Below, one piece after another: positions 44,593 to 53,139 of a stretch of DNA of 64,000 nucleotides. The position numbers and the translations under genes were made by a program. Under the pieces are notes generated by a model. It was not told where the DNA came from, ran no database searches, and worked only from the letters and a program-made list of their open reading frames with translations. The DNA comes from Geodermatophilaceae bacterium URHA0031 (GTDB lineage Bacteria; Actinomycetota; Actinomycetes; Mycobacteriales; Geodermatophilaceae): assembly GCA_000620205.1 (NCBI GenBank), contig JHVP01000003.1, positions 372,001 through 436,000 on the forward strand, in the 5' to 3' direction. The stretch's first letter is position 1; each line of letters begins with the position of its first letter.

Positions 44593-44799
44593 ATGCGCGA
44601 GAACCGACGTCCTCCGGTCCCGAACTCCACTGCCCGGCTGCACCAGCTGACGCTGATCGCCGCCGCCCGGGTGAGCGCCGCCCGAACCACGTCGAGGCAG
44701 CAGGTCACCGACATCGTCCGCGTCACCGTGGACAACGAGGTCGACACCGGCACCATGAAGGCCATCGTCGCCGACGTCGCGCCCGACTCCCTGCGCTGA
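44593..44799 (+). CDS. possible small protein
   Basis: A 68-aa frame starting MRENRRPPVPNSTARLHQL and ending in an acidic helix (VDNEVDTGTMKAIVADVAPDS). No family was recognised and the ribosome site is weak. The composition is plausible for a real small protein, but spurious coding cannot be excluded. Confidence 0.4.
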   Translation: MRENRRPPVPNSTARLHQLTLIAAARVSAARTTSRQQVTDIVRVTVDNEVDTGTMKAIVADVAPDSLR

Positions 44800-45199
44800 C
44801 TCGATCGGCTCCGCCGCCGTGCCCAGCGGTCCTGGGGACGCCGTGCCGGTCGGCAGTGGCAACCAGAATGGCGCTGCCCACGGGAGAGATCATTTCTGAG
44901 CGCGCCCAAGACCCTTCTCGCTCATTGCTCTGAAACCGTTGCTGTGCGTTTGTCCCGGGTCATTTCCGGTAGCACTCGGGCCAGTTGGTGCTACTGCTGG
45001 TGACGGAACAGTGTGCCGGGAGGAAAGTGCCGGAGAAATGGCGATCTGTGTGGTCTCGAAGCCCCGGCTGAGTGCTTACCATTCGCCCGTTCGTCTTCAC
45101 GGGGGTCCCTGCTCGTAGCACGCGCACGGTCGTGAGCACGCCCCTGTCGGGTCGGGCACCACCACGGAGATGCGTCATCCCACGAACAGGAGCAGTGCC
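44800..45199. other. 400-bp AT-richer intergenic region
   Basis: Less GC-rich than its surroundings. It has a 26-codon frame at 45037-45117 near a GGAGG-like site, too short to judge, and presumably the promoter of the 45200 gene. No RNA family was recognised. Confidence 0.4.
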
Positions 45200-45796
45200 A
45201 TGCGACGAAGCCTGGCAGTAGGCGCCCTCGCGGCGGCCATCATCGGCACGGGCGCGAGCCCTGCCTGGGCAGGCGGCGGGGAGGACTCGGGCGGAGGCGA
45301 GTGGGTCCCCGTCGAGCAGCTGATCCCGGACTATTACGGGACGACCGAGACGAACGCCTGCGGCACCACGGTCACCGTCGCGGCCGGCGACGTCCGTGAG
45401 GTCGAGGTCCGCGAGACGGAACTCCCAGACGGCACCGTCGTCACGGACTTCCGAGGCGCCGCGACGCTGGACCTCACCCGCGAGTCGGACGGGGCGACCA
45501 TCGACGAGCTGGACATCAGCGGTCCGGGGCACCAGGTGGTCTCCGCGGACGGCACCTCTGTCGACATCACGCTCGAGGGGGCGTCACTGCTGTTCCCGCA
45601 GCCCGGCGACGAGCACTTCTTCGCAGCGGTGGGGCTGCCCGACCTGGCGTACTACAAGCACGGCGAGGTCACCCTGCACGTGGCGATCGACCCGGAGACC
45701 GGGGAGACGACGTCACTCGCGGCGGACGTGCACGCGCGGGTGGTCGACCTGTGCCGGTGGCTCGACCGCGGCTCCGGTCACGGCGGCCGGCACTGA
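45200..45796 (+). CDS. secreted protein of unknown function
   Basis: A 198-aa protein with a clean signal peptide (MRRSLAVGALAAAIIGTGA, cut near AWA-GG). The mature part is acidic, with two distant cysteines (NACGTT and VDLCRW), probably joined. Strand-rich segments (EVEVRETELPDGTVVTDFRG) suggest a beta-sandwich. AGGAG precedes ATG 45200. Confidence 0.75.
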   Translation: MRRSLAVGALAAAIIGTGASPAWAGGGEDSGGGEWVPVEQLIPDYYGTTETNACGTTVTVAAGDVREVEVRETELPDGTVVTDFRGAATLDLTRESDGATIDELDISGPGHQVVSADGTSVDITLEGASLLFPQPGDEHFFAAVGLPDLAYYKHGEVTLHVAIDPETGETTSLAADVHARVVDLCRWLDRGSGHGGRH

Positions 45797-46169
45797 CAGT
45801 TCGCCGTCCGAAGAGTCGTCGACAGCGGACGACGTCGCCCATTCCGCGATGTGACCGAGCAATCGCGGAGAGGCGGAGATCGACGACCGGCGCCAGGATC
45901 ACCTGACGACCGGTCACCGCAGGAGATGTGCACCGCCATCTCCACCCGCCTCGGGTGGGAACTCGTACGGTGACCATTCCCGGTGCAGTGACCATGTGCG
46001 TTCTCGGGTCGAACAGCACTGCGGTGATCGGCCGTCGGGACGACACGCCCCCCGGACTCCCTGCGAGCCGAGGGCCGTGTCGCCGCACCGGACTGGAGAC
46101 CCCGGCCGGCCCCGGACGGACGGGGGCCATGCGCTTCGCGGTGCACTGCGGTGTCGAGGTCGAGGGCGT
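45797..46169. other. 373-bp intergenic region
   Basis: Lies between the ends of two convergent genes. Open frames here lack ribosome sites and recognisable content. No strong hairpin was found by eye. Confidence 0.4.
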
Positions 46170-47204
46170 TCAGCCGAACGACTCGCAGCTGCCGTCCCCG
46201 GCGCCGTCGATGACCAACACCGTGCCATCGGTCTCGGCCAGGGCGACATGGCCCACCCGGGGCCGGGTCAGGGAGTCGGCACTGCTCCAGGCGTTGGTCG
46301 CGAGGTCGTAGGTGTGGCAGTCGGACCGCAGCCCGCCGGGTCCCTCCCCACCGACGACCAGGACCGAGCCGTCCGGCAGCAGGGTGGTCGTGTGCGCGTC
46401 CCGTCGCTCGCTCAGCGGCTCCTGGAGGCTCCACACGCCTGTCGAGCTCGTCCAGCGCTCCACCACATCGGTGTACGGCTGGGCACCCACGGCGCTGCCG
46501 GACACCATCAGGGCACCACCGTCGGGGAGCGCGACCAGGCTCTGGCCGGACCTGTCGGTGCTCATGTGCGGCACGGTCAGGTCGCCCACCGGTTGCCAGC
46601 CGCCCGTCGCCGGGTCGTACACCTCGCACTCGCGGGTCAGGAACTCGACCGGCCCGCCGCCCCCGCCGATCCCGAAGCAGATCCCCGCGGTCAGCAGGAT
46701 CCGGCCGTCGGACAGCTGACAGTTCAGGGACTGACGGCGAGCCGTGTGCGGCGAGGGGAGCACGTCGACCTGACCGGTGGTGAGGTCGACGGCGCGGAAC
46801 TCCATGTCGTCGAGCAGCGCCTCGGGGAAGCAGAGGACCAGCAGCTGATCGCCCAGGGGCCAGGCGCCGTCGACCCCGGACATGAACGGCGGCATGATCG
46901 TCTGCGTCCACTGCTCCGTGGCCGGGCTCCAGGTCTCCAGGACGGTGTCCTGCCCCGGCTCGTCCCCGCCGATGAGTGCGGCTCCGTCGCCCACGGCGAC
47001 GAGCAGGCCGAACTGGTGGGGGTGGTGGAGTGCTCCGGTGGGGGTCCACTGGCCGGACTGCGGGTCATGGAGCTCAGCCGTCAGGAGCGGCGAGCCCTGC
47101 ATGTCGCGGCCGCCGGCGACCAGGACCCGCCCGTCGGCGAGCAGCGCGGCGGCTCGCAGGTCTCGGCTGACGCTCATGGAGCCGGTGAGCGTGAAACCCG
47201 GCAT
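46170..47204 (-). CDS. Kelch-repeat (galactose-oxidase-like propeller) protein
   Basis: A 344-aa protein made of Kelch blades. Repeated patterns are LLADGRVLVAGGRD, then AELHDPQSGQWTPTG; LSDGRILLTAG, then CEVYDPATGGWQPVG; and LLPDGSVLVVGGEG, then CHTYDLATNAWSSAD. No signal peptide or copper-radical catalytic residues were seen, so it is a propeller of unknown binding role. It lies near other accessory secreted proteins. Confidence 0.85.
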   Translation of the reverse strand: MPGFTLTGSMSVSRDLRAAALLADGRVLVAGGRDMQGSPLLTAELHDPQSGQWTPTGALHHPHQFGLLVAVGDGAALIGGDEPGQDTVLETWSPATEQWTQTIMPPFMSGVDGAWPLGDQLLVLCFPEALLDDMEFRAVDLTTGQVDVLPSPHTARRQSLNCQLSDGRILLTAGICFGIGGGGGPVEFLTRECEVYDPATGGWQPVGDLTVPHMSTDRSGQSLVALPDGGALMVSGSAVGAQPYTDVVERWTSSTGVWSLQEPLSERRDAHTTTLLPDGSVLVVGGEGPGGLRSDCHTYDLATNAWSSADSLTRPRVGHVALAETDGTVLVIDGAGDGSCESFG

Positions 47205-47463
47205 GACGACCTCCCGGTGCAGGACGGTCCACGGACCCCTGGGCGCGTCCGGTCGGTGCCGGGTCGACCACGGGGACCGCGTGGGCTGACCCCTTCATGC
47301 TCGGGCGTCTGCGCCTCGGCGACGTCACCAGCGCGTCACCGCCCGGCTGACGGCGGCCGAGCGAGACGTCCTGCGGCTCGATCTGAGCACGAGGCCGACG
47401 ATCGAGGCACCCCACACGCCCGCCGGAGAGGGCGGGCGTGTGGGATGGGGATCAGTCAGCTGC

Positions 47464-48273
47464 TCAGCAGTAGGCCGGGTACGTCTCCGTGACCTGGCCG
47501 GTGCAGAACGAGAAGTACAGCGTGCCCCCGTCGAAGTACTGGGAGACGGTGTTGCCGTACCTGTTCTCCTCCGACTCGGGATAGCCCAGGCGCCCACGCT
47601 CGTAGCCGCGGGCCGCCCAATAGCCGTAGAAGGCACCGCTGACGCTGTGCGGCTCATCAGGGATGGACTTGTACACGTCCGGCTCGTAGATCGCCCCGTA
47701 CTGGAACCGCTGGAACGTCCCGCCGGCCGCGGCAGGTGCCGGCTCGGACGCGGGATAGCCGAGCGGCCCGCGCTCCCAGTTGAGCGAGTCCCAGAGCCGG
47801 TAGAACGAGCCATCGACGGTGTGCGCGCCGGTACTGGGCGACCAGTAGAGCGTGCCGCCCTGGTAGCTCTGCATCACGCCGCCGTTGAGCGGGACCTCGT
47901 TGGTCGCGGGATAACCGAGGCGGCTGTTCTCCCAACCGCGGGACGCCCAGTACTGGTAGAACGCACCGCCCACGGGGTGAGCGCCGGTGCTCGGGCTCCA
48001 GTAGATCGCCTGGCGGGTGAAGTTGTTGAAGGCCCCGCCCTGGTTGGCCAACGGCGTCTCGCTGTTCAGCGGATCGCCCGGGGCCTTGCCCAGGCGGAGC
48101 CACTCGGCCTCGATCGCGCCACGGACGTCCTGTGGCCCGTTGGGGCCGGGGTAGATGGCCGCTTGGGCCGTGGCAGGGGCGGCCAGAAGGCAGACCACCG
48201 CCACGACCAGGACGGCTCGGACTCGCACAAGTGCTCGCACGACAACTCTCTCCTCGAGGAGTCGTGAACGCAT
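47464..48273 (-). CDS. secreted LGFP-repeat protein
   Basis: A 269-aa exported protein with a signal peptide (ending about ATAQA) and four LGFP-type repeats, seen as GNSRLGYP/GPLGYP-like units: WENSRLGYPATNEV, WERGPLGYPASEPA and YERGRLGYPESEEN, with GGTLYWSPSTGAH between. LGFP repeats are found in actinobacterial cell-wall proteins and may anchor to the envelope. The C-terminus ends with Cys pairs (SFCTGQ, PAYC). Confidence 0.88.
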   Translation of the reverse strand: MRSRLLEERVVVRALVRVRAVLVVAVVCLLAAPATAQAAIYPGPNGPQDVRGAIEAEWLRLGKAPGDPLNSETPLANQGGAFNNFTRQAIYWSPSTGAHPVGGAFYQYWASRGWENSRLGYPATNEVPLNGGVMQSYQGGTLYWSPSTGAHTVDGSFYRLWDSLNWERGPLGYPASEPAPAAAGGTFQRFQYGAIYEPDVYKSIPDEPHSVSGAFYGYWAARGYERGRLGYPESEENRYGNTVSQYFDGGTLYFSFCTGQVTETYPAYC

Positions 48274-48788
48274 GACCCGTTCACGACTGGCGGACCCTGA
48301 CGTTACTGATCACCACGTGCCCGCGGCCCGGTGGTCTGTCAGGGGCTGAACTCACGCGAGTTGCGGTGATCACGAGAACCGCGCCCCGTTCGTGACGCCT
48401 GCCTCGACTGGCGCGGGCACCAGGGAGGGGGGCTCGGTACAGAGTGGGCTGACGGAGAGGCCGCGTCACCAGGACCGCGACGAGTTCACCCGTCCGGGCC
48501 GTGTGGTTCCCCGACGTGGTGGAGGCTTCCATCGTGTCGTCCCGGTGTGCGAGGGGACGCTCTTCCACGACCTGCGGCACTCCACGCTGCCGCGCTGATC
48601 ACGGCGGGCCTGCACTGCGAGGCCGTCCAGTCCTCGTCCGGGGCACGACACCGTCGCCGAGACCATGGACACCTCTCCCCCACACCGGAGACCACGAGTG
48701 CGGGTCACTGGACCGCCTGATCAGCGGGGGGCTGTCGTGCCCTGTCCTGCCCTCTGTCCAGTGGGTCGTGTGCAGGTCCGGCGTGGGA
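48274..48788. other. 515-bp region without a supported gene
   Basis: Between the LGFP gene and the left end of the integrated element. Several overlapping short frames exist but none is protein-like or has a convincing ribosome site. Confidence 0.45.
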
Positions 48789-48816
48789 CGACGGACGAGT
48801 CGGCCTGTACGCCGGG
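48789..48816. repeat. left attachment repeat (copy of the rnpB 3' end)
   Basis: 28 bases identical to 55789-55816, beginning CGACGGACGAGTCGGC. The bases outside this copy no longer resemble rnpB, so it is a detached duplicate left by integration. Confidence 0.85.
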
Positions 48817-49190
48817 CACAGTTCGCCGGTGTTGGACTGTTCATGGATTTCGTCGAATATGACGGTTGACCAGCGGATTCTTTGTCGGACGCCACTGGCA
48901 AGTAATGGTCAGATTCAGCTGAGTTGCGGACTATCTGCGGACTGGCTGCGGACTCATGGCAGAGGGTCCCCCTCTCGATCTCGCTGGGGGGCGACGACGT
49001 CGCTCCACAGCCGGTCGAGGATGCCGGCTGGGACGGGTCGCCCGAAGGGCGCTTCGCGTCCCTCCGGGATGGGCTTTCGGCCCACCCTTCACCCGACGCG
49101 CCCCAGCCGGATTGGGGCGGTTGTGGAGAGCGACCAGGGCTGTGCGGATGGGCCGGAGTGATCACCACAAGGGATCCCTCAACGGGTCGG
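48817..49190. other. left end of the element, no supported gene
   Basis: Holds the arm-type repeats at 48925-48954. Overlapping frames on the plus strand have no ribosome site or homology. Confidence 0.45.
48925..48954. repeat. three TGCGGACT direct repeats (candidate left arm sites)
   Basis: TGCGGACT occurs at 48925, 48936 and 48947, exactly 11 bp apart, about one helical turn. Two more with the same period occur at 55729-55747 near the right end. This fits binding sites for the integrase N-terminal domain. Confidence 0.6.
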
Positions 49191-49983
49191 CTACCTCCCG
49201 GTAGCAGGAGCTACCAGGTCGGAAATTCTCCGCCAACACGTCCGCGTGCACCGGAAGAGTGCGGGAGGTCTGCAGCTGACGCTCGCGTGAAGCATCCTTC
49301 GTCTGCGTCGAGCCGGTCGTACGCCGCAATCCGGTGCTCCCGATGGTGTGATGCCGCGTCCGCCATCGCGGCGGATGGTTTCGGGCGTTGGCACCCTGTA
49401 GACGGAACCCGCGCGCGGCCTAGGGAGCCGGCCGGGGGCGTATCGGGGGTCGAGCGGGTCCAGGCCTTCGTCGGCGCCGTCCTTGACCCAGAACTGGTGC
49501 ATCATCATGTGGTCTTCGTGGCTGCTGTTGTGGCAGTGCAGCGTGTATCGGCCGGTGTGCGGCCCGAACCGGACGGCGATGCGGACCAGTTCCCTCTCGC
49601 CGAGGTAGACCACGTCCTTGGGTCCGTCCTCGCAGGAGGTCGGAGGGCGACCGTTGCGGTCGAGCACCCGGAAATCGACGAGGTGCAGGTGGACGGGGTG
49701 GAACCAGCGGGAGGAGGGGTTCTCCAGCTCCCAGACCTCGACGGTGTTGCGCTGGGGCTCGGCGATGGCCTGCCGGAATCCGGAGTTCTCAACGTCGGTC
49801 CAGGTCAGGCCGTTGATCGCCATCTCCCCGCCGCGTTGCTCGAAGCGGAGGCGGCGGGTGGTCACCGCGTCGGCGGGGTCGAGTGCCAGCACTCCCTGCG
49901 GGTCCACGGTGGGCCACTCGTCCTCGCGCAGGACAGTGTCCGGGCCGCCGGGGTCGGTGCCGACCCGGAAGGCCATCACCTGG
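49191..49983 (-). pseudogene. multicopper oxidase, C-terminal fragment
   Basis: Only the last cupredoxin domain remains. Copper-ligand motifs are clear: [12 protein letters not shown] and [16 protein letters not shown]. The frame begins at [12 protein letters not shown] (about 49,980), exactly where IS1380-like sequence starts on the other strand, so the N-terminal part was lost. Homology ends near 49,430; the rest of the frame to 49191 is probably read-through. It resembles CotA/bilirubin-oxidase-type enzymes. Confidence 0.85.
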
Positions 49984-49984
49984 C

Positions 49985-50457
49985 CAGTGTGCCCAAGGAC
50001 AGCGGCCTGGCCAATTTGCCGCTGCACGACTTCACCCAGAAGTAGATCTGGTGCGCCATCGTCGCCCTCGCCGGCGACCTCCTGGCCTGGATGCAGACCC
50101 TCGCCCTGACCAGGCACGCGGCCCGGCGATGGGATCCCAAGCGCCTCCGGCTGCGGCTGCTCTCCATCGGCGGCCGTCTCGCCACGACCGGCCGACGGGC
50201 CTGGCTCCACCTGGCCGGACCCGTTCACCGGCCTGGTCCTCGACGGCCTCCGCCGCCTCGACGCTCTGGCCGCCCCCGGCTGAACACGGCGACAGCGACT
50301 CGACGATCCCCGCAGCACCCGGGCCCGTGGAACCCGGCGACCTCGCCCCAACGACACGGGGCCATCCGTCACACCCCGGACGCAAAATTACCGACCACGG
50401 CGGTCAAACCCCCGCCGACCGACTCACGCGAACGAGCCATGCAAGATCCGGGCTAGG
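49985..50457 (+). mobile_element. IS1380-family remnant (5'-truncated transposase)
   Basis: The C-terminal part of an IS1380 transposase is readable: [16 protein letters not shown], an in-frame TAG at 50043, then [21 protein letters not shown] and [21 protein letters not shown] frameshift near 50218 precedes [21 protein letters not shown] and a stop at 50283. The end at 50438-50457 (inverted: CCTAGCCCGGATCTTGCATG) looks like the family's terminal repeat. The left half is missing. Confidence 0.75.
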
Positions 50458-51430
50458 CCTCGTTGGTCAATGCGCTGGCAAGCAGGTAGTTGGGGGAGCG
50501 GTCGAGGTTGTGGCGGCTGCGGTCGTAGCGCCGCGTGGTGCGCGGGTCGGCGTGACCGAGGGCGTCTTGTACGTCCTGGAGCGCAGCGCCCAGGCGCAGT
50601 GACTCGGTCGCATACGAGTGGCGCAGGCTGTGCGGGCTGACGCCGGCGGGCAGGCCCGCCGTCTTGCAGAGCCGCAGGAGCTGCTCGTAAGCGAGCTTGT
50701 AGCCGTAGCGGTCGTGGCCGTTGGTCGCGAGAAAGATCGGCCCGTCACTGCGCTCCTCGAGGTACTCATCGAGCGCGCGCACCACGGGCGGGGCGAGCGC
50801 CACGCGGGCGGTCTGCCGCCCTTGCGCATTACCTTGAGCACCCGGTGGCCGTGGTCGTGTCCGTAGTCGCGGACGTCGGCACCGAGTGCCTCGGAGATCC
50901 GCAGCCCGCAGAAGGTCAGCACCGACACCAGCGCGGCCGACCGTCGCGAGTGCGCGCTCGCCGCGGTGAGCAGACGACACAGCTCGTCGGCGGTGAGGCC
51001 GACCGCTTTGGACTGGTCGGAGACCTTGCGTCGACGAACCGAGGCGGCGGGGTGTGGGTGAGCACCTGGGCGTCATGCACGCCGAAGTCGTAGAAGCCGG
51101 CCACGGCTGAGAGCTTGCGCGCGACCGTCGCCGCCGTTGCCGGCCGTCCGGTGCGGGGCTGCGGTGTCGAGGTCAGGTGACGCACCCAGGGTCGACGTGG
51201 TGGCGCTCAGCCGCGAGCGGGTGGCCGCCGGGTTGCGCGCACCACTTCGCCCAGGCTCCAAGGTCGCGTCGGTAGGCCGTCGCCGTCTTGTCGGCGTGGC
51301 CAACAAGCCAGCCGGCGGCGAGGCGCTGGAACGGATCGTCGTCGCTCGTCCCCGGCAGCCGACCGAGGGGAGCGGGCCGGACGGCGGGCAGCCGAGCGTC
51401 GATTACCGGGGCGATGGGGACGAGCGTCAC
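50453..51430 (-). pseudogene. degraded tyrosine recombinase
   Basis: Pieces of one recombinase lie in order in different frames. The N-terminal SAM-like part starts at GTG 51430 (AAGGAG upstream) and contains DDPFQRLAAGWLVGHADKTA. Next come VARKLSAVAGFYDFGVHD, VLTFCGLRISEALGADVRD (catalytic Arg), then ARVALAPPVVRALDEYLEER, VSPHSLRHSYATESL (HxxR) and ALGHADPRTTRRYDRS (H and Tyr). At least three frameshifts make it inactive. Its TAG stop lies in the IS1380 terminal repeat, so the IS insertion removed the native end. Confidence 0.85.
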
Positions 51431-51494
51431 GGAGCTGTCTCCTTGAAGGTGGGCACACTCAAGTCGCGGATCGCATTAGGCCAGCAGGCCACGA

Positions 51495-51538
51495 CCGCTC
51501 CCCAACTACCTGCTCGCCACGGCGCTGACAGAGGACTG
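51495..51538 (+). pseudogene. detached 3' end of a second, related recombinase
   Basis: Reads NYLLATALTED then stop, next to a CGACCGCTCCCC stretch. It matches the C-terminus SPNYLLASALTNE of the recombinase at 50453, but in the opposite orientation and with one C missing. It is a relic of another copy. Confidence 0.6.
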
Positions 51539-51659
51539 AGGCCGACCGGCAACTGATCCACGTACTCCGGCACCCGGGTCCTGCGCACGAGGCGGCGTCC
51601 CGCGTTCGTCTCGTATAGGTGGCCTGAGACAGCGGGAAGGGCCGTTCGTTTTACCACCT

Positions 51660-53018
51660 TCACGAGGAGGGTGGATTGAATCGCGGTACGGTCGGCTCTT
51701 GATCGGAGACTTCTCGTTGGGCGTCCTTCAGGGCGTGCTCGCGGGTATATCCGGCGCCTTCGGTCGGCGGCCGGCCATACGCCTCCGGATAGAGGTACAT
51801 GCCACGTTCGTCGGCGGGTTTGTCCTCTTCAACAGGTACTGGCTTCATGGTCGCGAACGCATCACTGCGGACACCGGTTACCTGCCATGAGACGGTGGTG
51901 TTGGGTCTGTCGGTCATGATCGAAAACTGATTGTTTGTGATCTCCTCTGATACGATCGCCTGAGTGAAGAGGTGACCGATCACTGTCAGTTGGTACCGGA
52001 AGTCGCGGTTGAGTGCCTCGAAATAGTTCGGCAACTGCACCGTGGCATTACCATCATCGTCCGTGGTAACGGCACCGCTGTAGACGTTGAGCATGTCCGG
52101 CGACTCGACGAACGAATGCGAGAGGTTGCGGTTCTGAGGGTCCAAGGGGTGGTCGATTAGGAATCCGCCCGAGGCCTTGGTGAGAGTGCCATTTACGTGG
52201 ACCGTGCCGTTGAAGAACCCGGCATAGCCGCTCGTGCTCTTTCCCCATACTCCGTAGGCGCTTGGTCCATTGTTCGCCTCACCGATCACGCCGTTGCTAT
52301 TGGTCCCTTGGGCGAGTCCATAGACTCCTGCAGCGGTGTTACTGTTCAGCGAACTTTGTCCCTTAACCCCGTTGCCGGTGTCGGTGTCGCCCCAAACGCC
52401 ATCTCCCGTGTAGCTTCTACCATGGACTCCAGTTCCCCCGCGCCCATACACCCCAGTGCCGGCAGTCTCCACCGCTGTGACGGAGATCAGCCCGTAGCTA
52501 CCGCCGGTGCAAGAAACACCTGACCAACTTATTGACTCGGCATGCACGCCACTTGCGTTGGGGCCGACTGCTAGCGCTACCACACCGGGGCCGGTGCCGA
52601 TGTTGTCTCCGAATACTGCAGGTCGTTCCCCGTTTGCACGGCCGGCGGTGCCGTATCCGCCGCTCATGTTCTCGCCATACACACCGCTCGCGTCGGTGAA
52701 GAAGGATTCGCCTTGGACACCATTTCGATTGATACTGGTGCCCTGGACTCCATTGCCTTGGTTACTAGTTCCGAGCACACCGGAGTTGAGGGTACTTTCG
52801 CCTAGCACGCCAAAGCCTTGCCCGTTCCCCCGCGACCTGGCAACTAAGGCATGTCCTTGACCCGGTGCACCGGGGGTGCTGAGAGTGTTCTCAACGGTTA
52901 GGGTGCCTTGGCCGGCAACGGAGGTCACCGCAGAGGTCAGAGTGGTGAACTCACCAACCGAATTGTTTATCCCCGCAGTATTTGAATTGTTGCCAAACAG
53001 CATGTTTCCGCTTGCCAT
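51660..53018 (-). CDS. GVxG-repeat beta-structured protein, element cargo
   Basis: A 452-aa protein with lower GC than its neighbours. Residues about 60-270 hold tandem GVxG-type repeats (GFGVLGES, SGVLGTS, NGVQGTS, NGVQGES, SGVYGEN, TGVYGRG, DGVWGD, NGVKGQS), suggesting a beta-solenoid or trimeric fibre. The C-terminal part looks conserved and globular: HPLDPQNRNLSHSFVESPDM, then NATVQLPNYFEALNRDFRYQ and NTTVSWQVTGVRSDAFA. No signal peptide was seen. It may be a phage-fibre-like or surface protein; function unknown. ATG 53018 is preferred over TTG 53033. Confidence 0.85.
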   Translation of the reverse strand: MASGNMLFGNNSNTAGINNSVGEFTTLTSAVTSVAGQGTLTVENTLSTPGAPGQGHALVARSRGNGQGFGVLGESTLNSGVLGTSNQGNGVQGTSINRNGVQGESFFTDASGVYGENMSGGYGTAGRANGERPAVFGDNIGTGPGVVALAVGPNASGVHAESISWSGVSCTGGSYGLISVTAVETAGTGVYGRGGTGVHGRSYTGDGVWGDTDTGNGVKGQSSLNSNTAAGVYGLAQGTNSNGVIGEANNGPSAYGVWGKSTSGYAGFFNGTVHVNGTLTKASGGFLIDHPLDPQNRNLSHSFVESPDMLNVYSGAVTTDDDGNATVQLPNYFEALNRDFRYQLTVIGHLFTQAIVSEEITNNQFSIMTDRPNTTVSWQVTGVRSDAFATMKPVPVEEDKPADERGMYLYPEAYGRPPTEGAGYTREHALKDAQREVSDQEPTVPRFNPPSS

Positions 53019-53139
53019 TGTGTCAACCCCCAAGGTCCTTTGGTTCAGTCGACAAACAAGGTGTTAACCTACTCCAGGTTCGCGGAGCCCCGCAAGGGTC
53101 GAAGGCAACAACACGGTCGAACGCCGGCGAGAGTTGCTG

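Noticed and set aside
45037-45117. A 26-codon frame as a regulatory leader peptide
   Set aside because: No run of a single amino acid, no paired terminator and antiterminator hairpins, and no biosynthetic gene downstream.
48274-48788. Several overlapping frames of 60-120 codons
   Set aside because: No ribosome sites, no recognisable protein features and mutual overlap on both strands.
51660-53018. GVxG repeats as a CRISPR-like or DNA-level tandem repeat
   Set aside because: The repeats are irregular at the DNA level and regular only in protein; no spacer-repeat layout exists.
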